From: Tetrahymena thermophila SB210
Taxonomy: Eukaryota; Ciliophora; Oligohymenophorea; Hymenostomatida; Tetrahymenidae
Reading direction: 5' to 3'
Length of the DNA: 64,000 nucleotides
NCBI RefSeq assembly: GCF_000189635.1
Contig: NW_002476370.1
Span: 310,001-374,000, forward strand
The position numbers and the translations under genes were made by a program. Below are positions 24,373 to 36,770 of the stretch, piece after piece. Position 1 is the first letter of the stretch, and each line of letters begins with the position of its first letter. Under the pieces are notes generated by a model. That model was given only the letters and a program-made list of their open reading frames with translations, did no database searches and was not told the origin of the DNA.

Positions 24373-26055
24373 ATGAATAAGACTATTATAGCTTTGCTTA
24401 TAGCTTTTAACATAATTTCAATCTCTTTGGCTGCTACTAGCTCTGTTTGTACTACTTATTGCCCCGCCAATACAAAGAGTGCTGATGGATACGATACCGA
24501 CGGTCTCGGTGGTGGATGCACTAAGTGCGACGCTGGTTCTTCATCTACTGCTGGCTCAACTACTTGCACTCCTTGCTCAATTAATTATTACTCAGCAACT
24601 CCAGGAAGTCCTTGCATTGCTTGCCCTGCTGGTACATATAACACTGCTACCGGTTAAACTAGTTGTCCTAAGGCTTACACCGCTTGCGCAGCTGGTACTT
24701 CTAGTGCAACAGGATTCGATGATGGAACCGGTACTGTCTGTATAAAATGCTTATAAGGTTATTACTCTGCTGCTTAAGCTACCACTTGTACTGCTTGTCC
24801 TAACGGTACTACTAATACTGCTTCTGGATCAACTAACTGTCCTGTAACTTTGACACCTTGCGCAGCTGGTACTTATAGTTCAACTGGATTCGATAATGGA
24901 ACAGGTAGTTACTGTACAAAATGCCCATAAGGTTAATACTCTGCTGCTTAAGCTACCTCTTGTAATTATTGTCCTAATGGTACTACTAATTCTGCTTCTG
25001 GATCAACTAACTGTCCTGTAACTTTGACACCTTGCGCAGCTGGTACTTATAGTTTAACTGGATTCGATAATGGAACAGGTAGTTACTGTACAAAATGCCC
25101 ATAAGGTTAATACTCTGCTGCTTAAGCTACCTCTTGTAATTATTGTCCTAATGGTACTACTAATTCTGCTTCTGGATCAACTAACTGTCCTGTAACTTTG
25201 ACACCTTGCGCAGCTGGTACTTATAGTTCAACTGGATTCGATAATGGAACAGGTAGTTACTGTACATAATGCCCAAAAGGTTAATACTCTGCTGCTGCTT
25301 AAGCTATCACTTGTACTCCTTGTGCTAAAGGTACTACTAATGCTGCTTCTGGATCAACTAACTGTCCTGTAAATTTGACACCTTGCGTAGCTGGTACTTA
25401 TAGTGCAACTGGATTCGATGATGGATCCGGTAGTTTCTGTACAAAGTGCTCATAAGGTACTTACTCTGCTGCTTAAGCTACCACTTGTACCCCTTGCCCC
25501 ACTAATTTTTGGAATGATAATTCAGGAAGTTCTAGTTGCCCTAAAGCTGTAACATAATGTGCTGCCGGTACTTACAGTACTTCTGGATATACTTTTGATA
25601 CCTGTAATCCATGCAATGCTGGTTAATATTCAAGTGCTGGCGCTAAAGCTTGTTTGCCTTGCCCTGCTGGAACAGCCTCTAATGTAACATCAGCTGCTTC
25701 TTGTCCTGCTTGCCCTAATTTAAAATGGTCAAATGCTGGATCAACGACTTGCACTATTGATGTTAGACAATGTCCTGCAGGCTTTTTCAGCAAAAATAAT
25801 GGATATGATTCAGACATGCACTGTACTGGATGCAAAAAATGTGATGTAAATACTTATTCTTCTACTGGTTCAGCAACATGCACTGCTTGTACAAATAGCC
25901 GTGTCTCCCCTGCTGGTTCTACCTCTGTTACTGCCTGTGCTTGCCCAGCAAATACTTCAGGTCCTAGCGATGGTGTTAGCAAATGTGATGATAATTCTTC
26001 TTCTATTGTTATTCAATTTAGCTTAATCCTCCTTGCTTTAATTACTATTTTCTGA
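24373..26055 (+). CDS. Cysteine-rich repeat surface antigen (immobilization-antigen type), GPI-anchored
   Basis: An intronless frame of 1,683 nt gives 560 residues. A signal peptide (MNKTIIALLIAFNIISISLA) leads into about ten Cys-rich modules with CPAGT, CTKC and CNPC motifs. A central tandem array has a 58-59-residue period: TPCAAGTYS.TGFDNGTGSY starts near 24853, 25027, 25201 and 25378, offsets 174, 174 and 177 nt. The C-terminus DDNSSSIVIQFSLILLALITIF is a hydrophobic tail with a small-residue cleavage region, as in GPI-anchored proteins. This is the layout of ciliate immobilization antigens, the abundant coat of cell body and cilia whose expression switches with conditions. Codon use is more G+C-rich than in neighbouring genes, as expected for a highly expressed gene. 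In-frame TAA at repeat positions such as CPQGQYSAAQATSC confirms the code. Confidence 0.9.
24676..25500 (+). repeat. In-gene tandem repeat, 174-177 bp unit
   Basis: Coding repeats inside the surface antigen. Units starting at 24853 and 25027 are almost identical at the DNA level, including synonymous positions, while the outer units are more diverged. This points to recent unequal crossing-over or gene conversion in the array centre. Confidence 0.85.
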
Positions 26056-27832
26056 AAACAGAATTAGTCTTTTATTATTGGAAAGTGATACTAATATATA
26101 TTTTATTCTTACATATTATATATTTCGTATTATTTGGAAATAATAAAAATATTTTGCAACTTTACTTGAATTTTTCTTAATTTATATATTTAACAATTAG
26201 AAAATACCAATCGAAAATTTTAATCAGCAAACTATTTCCTTAAATATAAACACCTAAATGAAAATTACTCTACATATTTGTTTAGTTTTTTAATTTTTAT
26301 GACGTAAAATCGAATCCTCAATGAAAATGAAATATTTATTTTAGGTAATATAAGCCTAAAAAGTTCTTGCTTTTATTTTTTAAGCCATTCATTTTATGTC
26401 TCTTAAATAGTTAAATAAAATAAAAAATGTTTTGAAAAAATTCAAAATAAGCAAAAAAATAAGTTCCAATTCTATTGTTTTTTTATAAGCTAATCAATTA
26501 AGAATATTAATAAATTTATAAATTTTGTTCAGCTAATTAAGCTATCCTGATTAATACTTTAACTTTTATAAGTAATTTTTATCATTTTAAGAGTATATTA
26601 AAATTTATGACCACCATAACATACTTAAACTAATCTTTTTTTAAAGCAAGGATGGTCAATTTTTTAAATATTTTCAATTTTTTTAAGGGTGTAATTATTT
26701 TTTATTTAGTTTTTTATATTTTACTGAAGTAAAACGTTTTTAATAAATTTTTATGATCTCTTATTCCATTTTGATTTATATCAGAATAGTCCTAAAATCA
26801 ATTTTTAATAAACTAGAGATAGTTTTTTCATTGTTGGTTTTCTATGTATGTTTAGTGTATGTGATGATTACTTTACAGATGGTTTATTATGATGGTTCTA
26901 ATTTTATTTTTTTTAATATAATTTTTTTAAAAAATTGTAGGTATTCGACCATTGTATTCATTGCATTTGCATAAGCGATTTCCACTCAGCCATCTAAAAT
27001 TTCCTCCTTGAGGAGTTTTTATAATTCTGGAGAGTTTTTGATATAAATACAAAAAAAATGGTGCTCTATACTCCTAGATAGTATGTAAAATAGTTATGGA
27101 ATATATAATATATTATGTAAATTTTATATTCATGAAAGAAATAAATCAATTTAGAATATGTTTATTAAATTTAAATAATAAAAACTAATAATAGTTTATA
27201 ATTTACTACTAGATATGATTAATATTCAAAGCATAAAACTATTTGAAAAAATGTAAACTTTGAAAAAATAGATGAATGATCAAATAAAATAAAATTTTTA
27301 GCTTATTCAAAGGCTAATAAAGCAATTAATCCTAATATAAAAATTACAAATAAAACCATTTAATTTAAAATTTTTGAAAACTAAAATAATTTTCTCATAA
27401 TTAAATACTTATTTTTTAATGGAGTTATCAAAGGTGATTTTGTAGGTTTCATATTTTTAACTATTTTTTTAAAAATCTAGCATAAAATTTTTTGAGAATA
27501 AGAATAGACAAAATGACAATTACTAGTTTAATTAATTTATTATATTCAAACTCATCTACCTTATAACTTTAAATCTATTTTTAGTTTTCTACTTTAATTC
27601 AAAAAGATTTTTTCAAGGATTTAAATTTTTTTGTTTACTCATAAATTTATGTATTAATGAAAGCAATTTTTATCAAATTATATTTTGATTAATCTATTCC
27701 ATTTTTTATTAATATTATACAACATTTATAATTTTGTTGACCTTATTTAAAAGCTTGGATTTTTGCTAACAAAAGAAAAATATAATTCAAAAAAATAAAA
27801 TAAAAAATCACAATAAAAGAAAAATCATTCAG
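26056..27832. other. Intergenic, A+T-rich, nothing seen
   Basis: Between the antigen and the Cys-rich secreted protein. No frame with convincing codon character, no tRNA and no ordered repeat. It must contain the antigen's 3' signals and the promoter of the next gene. Confidence 0.55.
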
Positions 27833-28711
27833 ATGTAAAAAACACTGTTGTTTATTACTGCAATTTTTTTGCTCATTTCTTTCAGTCACTCAAGGCCTAA
27901 TCGTAATTTAGGAAATATCTTAAATTGCTTTGCATAAATAGGTGATGCAATAGAAGATATCACTACTCTAGTCGCCTCTATCCAAGAAAATGAGGATATA
28001 TCTGTCATACTTGAATCTATTGGAAATGTTTCTGGTTAAATAAAGCCATTGGTGTAGGAATGTTCTAATCCAATTTGCTTAGTTGATGCTCAAAAAAGAT
28101 GTGAAGAATCAACAGGAAATTCTTGCGAATAATATGGTGCTATTATGTATCCTAAATGTAATGATGGTTTCTTCAATGTAGGTTGCTGTTTGTGTGAATC
28201 ATAATGTCCTCCTGGATTCAGAGATGATGGATTATTTTGTGCTAAACCTGATTCTTATGGAAGAGGTGCTGGTTACCCTTGGGAATTCGGTGATGACTTA
28301 AACTTGAACGATGCTTATAACAGATGCCAAAGAGATAATCCTTAAGGCTGTGAATAAAACGGCTTAATTATCTACCCTAAATGCGCTTAAGGTTTTCATA
28401 GTGTTGGTTGTTGTGTATGCTCTCCTAGTTGTCCATCAGGAACAACCGATATCGGAGTTTCTTGCACAAAACCAGTTTATGGCAGAGGAGTTGGTTTCCC
28501 AATGTAATATAATGATTGCGAAAATGAATCATCTTAAGATAACGATTCTTCAGATTATCTATCACTTGATCCTGAGTAGTTGAAAAATAAAATTTTAGAA
28601 TACTCCTAGAATTTCATGCAAAATAAAGATGACTAAGATTTGTCAGTTTAGTTTGCAATAGAATTATCAAAGATTATGGCTGCATTAGAGGTCAAATCTT
28701 CTAATTAATGA
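27833..28711 (+). CDS. Secreted protein with two cysteine-rich YGRG modules
   Basis: An intronless frame gives 292 residues. MQKTLLFITAIFLLISFSHS is a clear signal peptide. After a short helical segment (residues 20-75) come two copies of one module: CE...NGAIMYPKC..GFFNVGCCLC...CPPGFRDDGLFCAKP..YGRGAGYPW and C..NPQGCEQNGLIIYPKC..GFHSVGCCVC...CPSGTTDIGVSCTKP.YGRGVGFP. The GCCxC pair, the CPxG turn and the YGRGxGxP end are the conserved parts. I know this module as a recurring Cys-rich extracellular element in ciliate and other protist secreted proteins, without a defined function. The C-terminal 80 residues are acidic and Gln-rich and have no anchor, so the protein is probably soluble or granule-stored. 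Confidence 0.85.
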
Positions 28712-30110
28712 TAATAATAAATATAAAAATTATATTAAAAAAGTATAATATATCTATATAAAATATATGTTTTGTGATCCAAAAATAAATTGATGAATTT
28801 ATATAATTAATTAAAAATAAACTTTAAAAATATGTGTGATCAAATTATTACAAATATAAATCTTAATATAAAATAGGATTTTTCTAATTTTATCCTTTTA
28901 ATTAGATGTATATACATAATGAAATATTTTATAATATTTGAGACTAATGAAATTGTAAGAATAATATTTGAGACTGACTGGCTAATACAATTGTAAAAAT
29001 CATATTTTAAATGGAATTAAGCTACATTCGATATTTTAAATAAATTTTTTTCATTTAAAAAATCAATATTATTTTTGGAGTTTTATTAAAATTAGAAAAT
29101 TTGAGAAATTCCAAATTGTTTAAAAGTAGAGAGTAAGCGAAATTTTTTATAGATATTTACTATTTTAAAAAATTTATTATTTATGAATATTAATTAAAAA
29201 AATTTCTTCGTTAATAAAATAGGTTTCATTTTGTCAAAATTGAAATTTAAAATAGTTTTACAATATAAAGTAATGATAAATAATAATCTTATTAGCAAAA
29301 GTTTAAATTTTTTTAAATTTTGAAAATAATTAACTGAATTAACTGAATTACAATAGCAATATTAATAAATAGTAGTCCACATTTTAATTAAAATTAACTT
29401 AACAGTATTTTAAATAATTTTTCAAAGAATTAGAAAAAAACTGCAATCTTTAATATAATTTATTTGTTCCATTTATACTTGCTTTTAATTTATATTTTTT
29501 CAGAAAATAAAGATTTTTAAATTTTTAATTTTCTAAAAACTGACATTAAAATGATATTATTTAAATAAATTATCATATACAGTAATTAAAAAATATTTTT
29601 TATTTTTGGCATAAAAACCTTCTGAAATAGAATTAAAAATTGAATCAAAATGTTAAATAAATTGATTCAAAATAATATTATTTTAAAAGTTTAAGATAAT
29701 TAAACATGTTTTCAATTTACAATTTAAAAAATATCATTTCTAAATAAAGTATATAATTTATTTGATATAATCTTAAAATGAAGAAATATTTGGTTTTAGA
29801 AATAGTAAGTAAATTAATTGGCTAATTTTCAAAAATATATTTAAAAGGTGAAATGCTTAAAAATGAAAGGATAGGGAGCAATACTAATGATAAAAATACA
29901 AATATATAAATATTTAAATATGTTTAATAGAAAAGGATAATTACATATTTATAATTAAAAGCAATATATCTATCTATCTTCTTTCTTGATGATGCAATTA
30001 ATTTATTTCTTTTTTAACTCTAAATTCTATTGCCAAAAAATTATATTTATTTTTCATAAATTCTATCCAATTTTTCAAGAACTTCTCCAATGTTAGATAA
30101 CCATTTATTT
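28712..30110. other. Intergenic, A+T-rich
   Basis: The 3' region shared by two convergent genes. A short direct duplication of about 35 bp (atatttgagact...attgtaa) occurs at 28929-28998. Otherwise nothing seen. Confidence 0.5.
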
Positions 30111-31665
30111 TCAAAGAGATACAGCTTTAGTTAATTCTTTTTCTCCTAAATTGTGTTCGATTCTATCGATTCTAAGAACAGTCATTTTTTATCTGTGGCC
30201 TATTTTTAAATAAAATTGTTACCTTTTTAATTACTTAAACTATTTTATAAAAATCATTTTTGATGATTGTCTCAATAAATATTGATGATGATTAATAATT
30301 TTATCATAAATTTTATCTTTTTTTATTTATTTGCTGATAATCATTTATTTGAAGTTTTTATTTGTTATTTAAGTGAATCAATTTATGGATGCAATCAGAA
30401 ATCTTTGTATTTTTGATTTTTAAAACAAGTGTAAAATTTAATAATAATGTACCCCAAGATTTTCTTGAAGTTTTTCTTCTTCTCATATGAAGACCTAAAA
30501 CTTTTTCACCTTAAGTTTGTTCTTCAACTGTAGCGTAAACCTGATAATTTAAAGATAAATTAATAAATATTTGAGTTTTTTTAAAGAAAATTAAAGGCTT
30601 TAACTCAAATGTAATAATTAATTAATTATTTACTTTAGCTGTGCTAATATAAGGACGACCAATAGAAGTGTAATCAGTAGTTCCAACTAAAAGAACATTA
30701 TCAAAAACTACTTGATCATTAATATCATATTCTGATAACCAATCGATAGTCAAAATATCATCTTAAGCTACTTTATATTGGAATCCAAGAATTTCTACTA
30801 CAGCAAATATTTAGTTTTCTATTGCAGGATATTAAATACCAATTTAAGGATCATGAATAACTAATTTTTAATCTTCAGGAGGGATTTCAGGCTTTAAGTA
30901 TGTAAAAAAACAAAATAAATAGGCATAATTAAATTTGTATTGCTAATTTATTAAATAAGCATTTAACGAAAATAAAAAAATACTCTTTCAGCTTTAATTT
31001 ATTCAATTCTTTCTCTTCTATGCTCTTTTTTAACTGCGGCCTTTTAATATTCATCACGAATTCTCTTGTACTACTTGTCCATTAATCTTTCATCATCATA
31101 GATTTTCAATTCAGAATAATCTTTCTCTTCGAAAGGAGTATGGTGATTTACTATATTTATTAAATTATAATAATTTTAAAATGCATGCTAAACTAAACCA
31201 GTAAAATTAATCTTTAAGATAAACAATTTTCAATTTTATTCAAATTTTTTAGAATTTATACTTTTAATCAATCGATCATTTTAGAATATTTTCGAAAAAT
31301 TATGGCTAACATTTTATGCTAAAATTGTTTGATTTAAAAGAATTCAGCTAATTTACTTGCTTAATTATCCAAAAAAAAGGTCGAAATTTTAAGCAATAAG
31401 TTTTATAGCCATAATTATTCAAAAATAAGTACTTAAAATGATTCAAAATCTGTATATTTATATCTGCCTAAACAATAATTGTTGTATGATATAATTAACA
31501 ACAATAACAAAACTAAATTGGCAATATATATTAAATGCGTAACTATCATCAGCTATTACCTTTGGGCTTAGCTCTACCAAATGCAGCTGTTATATAATTG
31601 TGGAAAGCGAATTGCTTAACTTATGTTTTGGCTAAATTACTGAACAACTTATTAGCAATAATCAT
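30111..31665 (-). CDS. Mitochondrial large-subunit ribosomal protein bL21m
   Basis: Component of the mitochondrial 50S-type subunit that binds 23S-like rRNA. Five exons: 31665-31560, 31150-30984, 30891-30634, 30540-30453, 30199-30111; they sum to 708 nt (235 residues). The N-terminus MIIANKLFSNLAKTQVKQFA suggests a mitochondrial presequence. A charged extension (residues 36-95) precedes the L21 domain: FAVVEILGFQYKVAQDDIL, DNVLLVGTTDYTSIGRPYI, AKVYATVEEQTQGEKVLGL, HMRRRKTSRKSWGHRQKMT and VLRIDRIE, which is the family core in order. Introns are 409, 92, 93 and 253 nt, all GT...AG and frame-consistent. The protein is longer than bacterial L21 (about 100 residues) because of the N-terminal extension, as is usual in mitochondria. 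Confidence 0.9.
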
Positions 31666-33287
31666 TTCTCTATAAATAAATAATGCTTCTTCTTTTTCTA
31701 CTTACTTCTATCCTTGATATATATTTAATATTTCTTGGCGATTCAATCTTATGTTGTTCAATACCCTTTTAATTAATTAATCTCTCAATTAAAAATCAAA
31801 GAAAAGATTAAATATTCATTCAAATTAGTATGTAAAAATTCAATATGTTTTTACATTCATATCTTTGATTTCATTCATACAAATCATTATGTGATCTTAT
31901 AATATTTTCAGACATTCATTCATACAAGCATACATACATACAAACAAATAAAAAAAGCCATAAGCAAGCAGTAGTATATCTTTTTATTTGTTTTCGTTAT
32001 TGAAAGTTTTAAGATTTGTAAAAATTTAAATCTTATCTTTAAATATGAGCCCTAAATTAAAATTAAAATAAGTCTTAAAACCAAATAATTATTTAATAAA
32101 AATATTTTTAAATATGAATAAAACAATTCTATTTTAAATAAAATTTGTAATTTTTGATAAATAAAAATTATTTTTAAAATTAAAAATAAAATTTTAAAAA
32201 AAAGAAAATATTTTAAAATTTATATTTGAAAATGAGATTTGGAATTTAACTTTGAACTATTACAAATAAAATATTATTTTATTTTTAATTTAACTAATTC
32301 TTTTATGCAATTAAAAATTTAAATAAAATATTTAATATTTTAGTTTGTAATTTGAGTATTTATTTATTCTTTAATGATTGATTGATTTGATGGATAATAA
32401 ATATTTAGTTAATTTTTAATTTAATATGAAGGATGGATTTGGAGTTAATAATGAATTATTATAAATAAAATATAATTTTATTTTTATTTGATTAATTCTT
32501 TGATTAAAATTTAAATAAATAAAAAAAAATAAAAATAGGAATAATTTTATTTTATATTTTGAGTATTTATTTTTATTATAAAGACTAATTTATTTGATGA
32601 ATAATAAGAAATAAGATTAGAAAAGATAAAAAATCATAAGATTTCAATTAAATATTTTTTGGAAACTTTTTAATCTATAAAAATTCTATCTAACTGGTGT
32701 TATAAATTAATTTATTATTTTTATAAAATAAAATAATTTATATGCTATTTTATATTGAGTCAAAATAGATAATTTAATATTTTATTTGAATTAATAAAAT
32801 AAATAATTCTAAATTTTAGCTACAAGAAATTTACTTCTCTTTAGTTAATAGAAACATTAATTTTTTAAATGAAAATATAAAAAGATATACCAGCGTGCTT
32901 ATTTTAGTAATTTGGAATCTAAGAATTAAAAATGAATGATTTTTCTGAATGTTATAAATTAGTTACTAAAATAAAATGAAAAAATTTATTAATTTAGTTA
33001 GTGATTTAAAATTTGATAGTTTTAATCAATATAAATTAAACTAGTGATAAATTTACGCACTGTTCTAATTTAATTTACTATTTTATATGATTATCAAATA
33101 AATTACCAGATTTAACTGTGTTTATTTGGTTGATTACATTCATGTTGCATGGCCTTATAATTGTAACCTCAAATTATGTTTTTTTTTTAAATATGGAAAA
33201 AAAAATTAATAAAATAAACAATATTAAAAATAAAAAATTCAAAATCAATTAAAAATTCAATAAAGATAAACAAATAAAATAAAAAAA
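31666..33287. other. Intergenic between divergent genes, with a tandem duplication
   Basis: Lies between the starts of bL21m and the Xaa-Pro dipeptidase, so both promoters are here. It contains catt/cata-rich simple sequence at 31850-31950 and a diverged duplication (listed separately). No gene seen. Confidence 0.6.
32231..32640. repeat. Diverged tandem duplication, unit about 200-217 bp
   Basis: The landmarks gatttggag/gatttggaat (32235, 32436), tacaaataaaatatta-like, taattcttt, gagtatttattt (32354, 32571) and tttgatg.ataataa occur twice in the same order. Offsets are 200-217 bp. The copies are moderately diverged and non-coding. Confidence 0.6.
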
Positions 33288-34748
33288 ATGGAGTGTAGAA
33301 GAAAATTTGACAAGATTCTCAGTGAATAAACACTTAAACTTGAACTCCCTGTTTCCTTCCATAAAAAGGTTAGACAGACCTTGATTGATGCTATGAAGAA
33401 GAACGGAAATATTAAAGAAAGATCAATTGTTTTACTTAAGGGTGACACAATTAAATTCATGCATGACCAAGATATAGTCGAAGAGTTCTAATAAGAAGCT
33501 AACATCTTTTATTTGTTTGGTGTTAGAGAGTTTGACTGCCATGGTGTCTTAGAATTAGATACTGGCAAGGCATTCTTGTTCTGCCGCAAAATCCCTGATG
33601 AATGGAAGATATGGATTACTGTTAAGGAACCTCCTTTCTTTAAGTAGCAATATTAAGTTGATGATGCTTGGTTTGATACTGAAATGGAAAACTATTTAAA
33701 GTAAAAAAACCCAGAAGAAATTCATATCTACCATGGTATCGATTCAGATAGTGGCTTGAGTCTTCCTGAACCTAGCTTTGAATGCCTAAAGAATTACACT
33801 GTTGTTAAAGATAAGCTTTATGATATACTTAATGAACTTAGAGTTATCAAGCATCCTGAAGAAATTGAATAAATGAAATTCGTTGGTAGAATCTCTTCTG
33901 ATGCTCATCTCAGAGTTATGAATAATATCAAGGCTGGAATGATGGAATATTAAATGGAAGCTTTATATAAGTTCCACGTTCACGAATTAATTGGTTCTAA
34001 GGAAAAATCCTACAACTGTATTTGCGCTTCTGGAGATGCACCTGCCCTTCTTCATTACATCGACAATGAAAAATAAATTCCTGATAATGCTCTTATTTTA
34101 AATGATATGGGTTCTAAATATAATGGATACACTTCTGATATCACAATTACATTCCCCTCTAATGGTAAATTCTCACAAAAACAAAAGGAGATATATAATG
34201 CAGTTTATGAAGCTTATACTGCAGTTCTTAGTAAGGTAAAGGCAGGAGTCTCTTGGGAAGAGATGCATTTCTTAGCAGAAAGAATCATATTATAGCATTT
34301 GATTAAATTAGGCTTAGTTGTTGATACCCCAATCCAAGAATTAATTGAAAAAAGAGTATCAGCTATGTTCTTCCCTCACGGATTAGGTCATTTTATGGGT
34401 TTAAGAGTTCACGATGTTGGTGGCTACAATCCAGGTCATCCTCCTAAACTCAAAGACGTAGCAGGACTAAGAAGTCTTAGAACTAGAAGAGTTTTACAAG
34501 AAGGCATGTGTATCTCTGTTGAACCTGGATGCTATTTCAATAAATCCTTATTACATTTAGCCTTTAACCATCCAGTTGTATCTAAATATCTTGTAAAAGA
34601 AAAAATAAACGAGTATTTAGAAGTTTCAGGAGTTCGTCTAGAAGATAACATCGTTATTACTAAGGATGGTTACATTAACTTTACAGAAGTTCCAAGAACT
34701 ATTGAGGAAGTAGAAAGAGCTTGTGCTGGACTTCCTTGGAAAGATTGA
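33288..34748 (+). CDS. Xaa-Pro dipeptidase (prolidase), M24B peptidase
   Basis: Cleaves dipeptides with C-terminal proline or hydroxyproline, in the cytosol, during peptide turnover. An intronless frame gives 486 residues, close to the usual length of about 490. The N-terminal aminopeptidase-P-like domain covers about 1-175 (FYLFGVREFDCHGVLELDTG) and the pita-bread catalytic domain about 180-480. The five metal ligands are all present: D273 and D284 in NDMGSKYNGYTSDITI, H368 in FPHGLGHFMGLRVHDVGG, E412 in SVEPGCYF and E452 in GVRLEDNI. The two glutamates have the same numbers as in human PEPD (E412, E452). No signal peptide. The start at 33288 is preceded by an A-rich leader, as common in ciliates, and is the first ATG in frame. 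Confidence 0.95.
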
Positions 34749-36770
34749 TAACAAAATAATAAAAATTTATAAAATATTTCATTAAGTTAGTAAAAATATG
34801 TTTTTATGGAATTGTAAACTCTTAAAGTCATAATTTTTACAATCTACTTTTAAAAATCAAATACATTTGTCAAATTTCCAAACCTTAAAGTTGATATATA
34901 CTTTATTAACTTGTTAGTTTTTACTTTATTTTAGCAATATAAATCCTAATTTCTTCAATGTGATTTTTTTTTGTTATAATTTATCAGAAATTGTCTATTT
35001 TTAATTAATAAAAGAAAATGAACTTCTAGTAAGGTTACTAAAATAAGGGTCTTTACTAAATTTTAATTAAATTAACAAAGTAACTAAAAAAAAATATATA
35101 TAAATTTATCTTAATTAATTTACTAACTCAAAAACACAATATTTATTTTTTAGTTTTTTATTTTTAATTAAAAATATTTTATATGACAATATTTTTTCTT
35201 ATCAAAAAAATATATAATTTATTAAATAAAATTTAGGATTGCCTAATTATTTATATCAAAATTTACATTAAAAAATAAATATTCCTTTATATATTCAAAA
35301 TATATATTCAAAGAATAGATAGATGAAATATCCATAAAATTCTTTTTAATCTTATTTTTATATAATAATTGTTTTTGTATAAAAAATTAAAATATTTTTT
35401 AACAAATTGAATAATTTACATTTTAATGCTGATTGAAAATTTCTCTAATTAATTTTAATTATTTAATTAATAATAATTTAGATAAACCTAAAAGTGTATT
35501 TATTTCTAATTTGTAAAATTATCTGTTATTTTTATCTGTTTTATAAATTTATTTCTAATTAGAATTTATGGTTTTTTAAATAAAATTTTTATTTATTTAT
35601 CAATCATTTTTCTGAAATTAGTTTTAAGGCTAGAATAAATTGAATTTTTTACCAAATATTTTCTAAATTCAGCTAGCATAAAATTTAAAAAATACAAATT
35701 GGTCATTCACTCTATATTTGATAAAAAAATATGCATTTAGTAGAATTTTAAGCTTTTTTTAAATATAAACATTAAAAAAAAGCATTAATTAAAAGAAATT
35801 AATATATTGAAACTTAAAAAAAAGGTAAAAATATGATTTAATAAATAAATAAATTAACTTTTACAATTATTATAATAAGATAAATAAATAGTAAATTCTT
35901 TTTCTAATTTATTATCACTCAAAACTTTTTATTTTATTTGTCGAAAAAGTCAACAGTAATTTATTTTCGTATTTCTTTAATTATCTGATTTTAAATTATA
36001 AATATTCATGAATTAAAATGATTAGCCAATCTTTAACAATATTAACTTTTGGGTTTAATTAAATAAAAAAATGAATTAAAATTCCTATTTAATTTAAAAT
36101 AATTTAATGTCTCTTTTTATTTAATTTATACTTTTTTCTAATAAACCGAACTAATTTATTTCTAAAATATATTTTTAAGACTAATTAATAAATTTATTTA
36201 ATTGTCATTAGATAAATTTAAATTAATCACTTTCATTTATTTAGCTTTATTTTTTTACTAATTTTATTATTTAAAATGAATTTAATTTTTTAAAAATTTT
36301 TATTTTTTCTTTATTACTTAGATATTTTATTAACTTAATATTAAATTTTTTGAAATTGACTAAATAAATTAATTTATTAATATTTTCAATTTAATAAGTT
36401 ATTATTTAGATTATTTATTTTAAAAGAAAGATTAAAAAAAATATAATTTTACAAAATATCATTTAATTATATTTTTCCAAAGATAACAAATAATATATTT
36501 TATATATTTACAAGTAAAATCTATTAATTATCTGATTAAGTATTTATAATTTTATTACAAGTCTTTAATAATAAAAAACAATTAATTTCATTAAAAATTA
36601 TCATTTTTTTATTCAACAAAATAATAATTTATCTATAGAAGCAAATTATTCTATTAAGATCATATTAAAATACTAAAAGCAATATTTTTTATTTAGGATT
36701 CTCATAATAAATAACATTAAATCAAAAAGTTTTAACAATCTTAATATTAAAATATCTAAAGCTTTCTCAA
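34749..36770. other. Intergenic, very A+T-rich, nothing seen
   Basis: About 2 kb of almost pure A/T sequence with many short homopolymer runs. No coding frame, tRNA or ordered repeat that I can support. Confidence 0.6.

Noticed and set aside
24853-25440. Regular 174-bp direct repeats resembling a CRISPR array
   Set aside because: Units are contiguous, coding and lack spacers. They are protein repeats of the surface antigen in a eukaryotic context.
26753-26974. Plus-strand frame rich in Ile, Phe and Val
   Set aside because: Translation of A/T-rich DNA with no motif or codon character; probably chance.
28401-28583. Plus-strand frame of 60 residues
   Set aside because: Out-of-frame shadow of the Cys-rich secreted protein.
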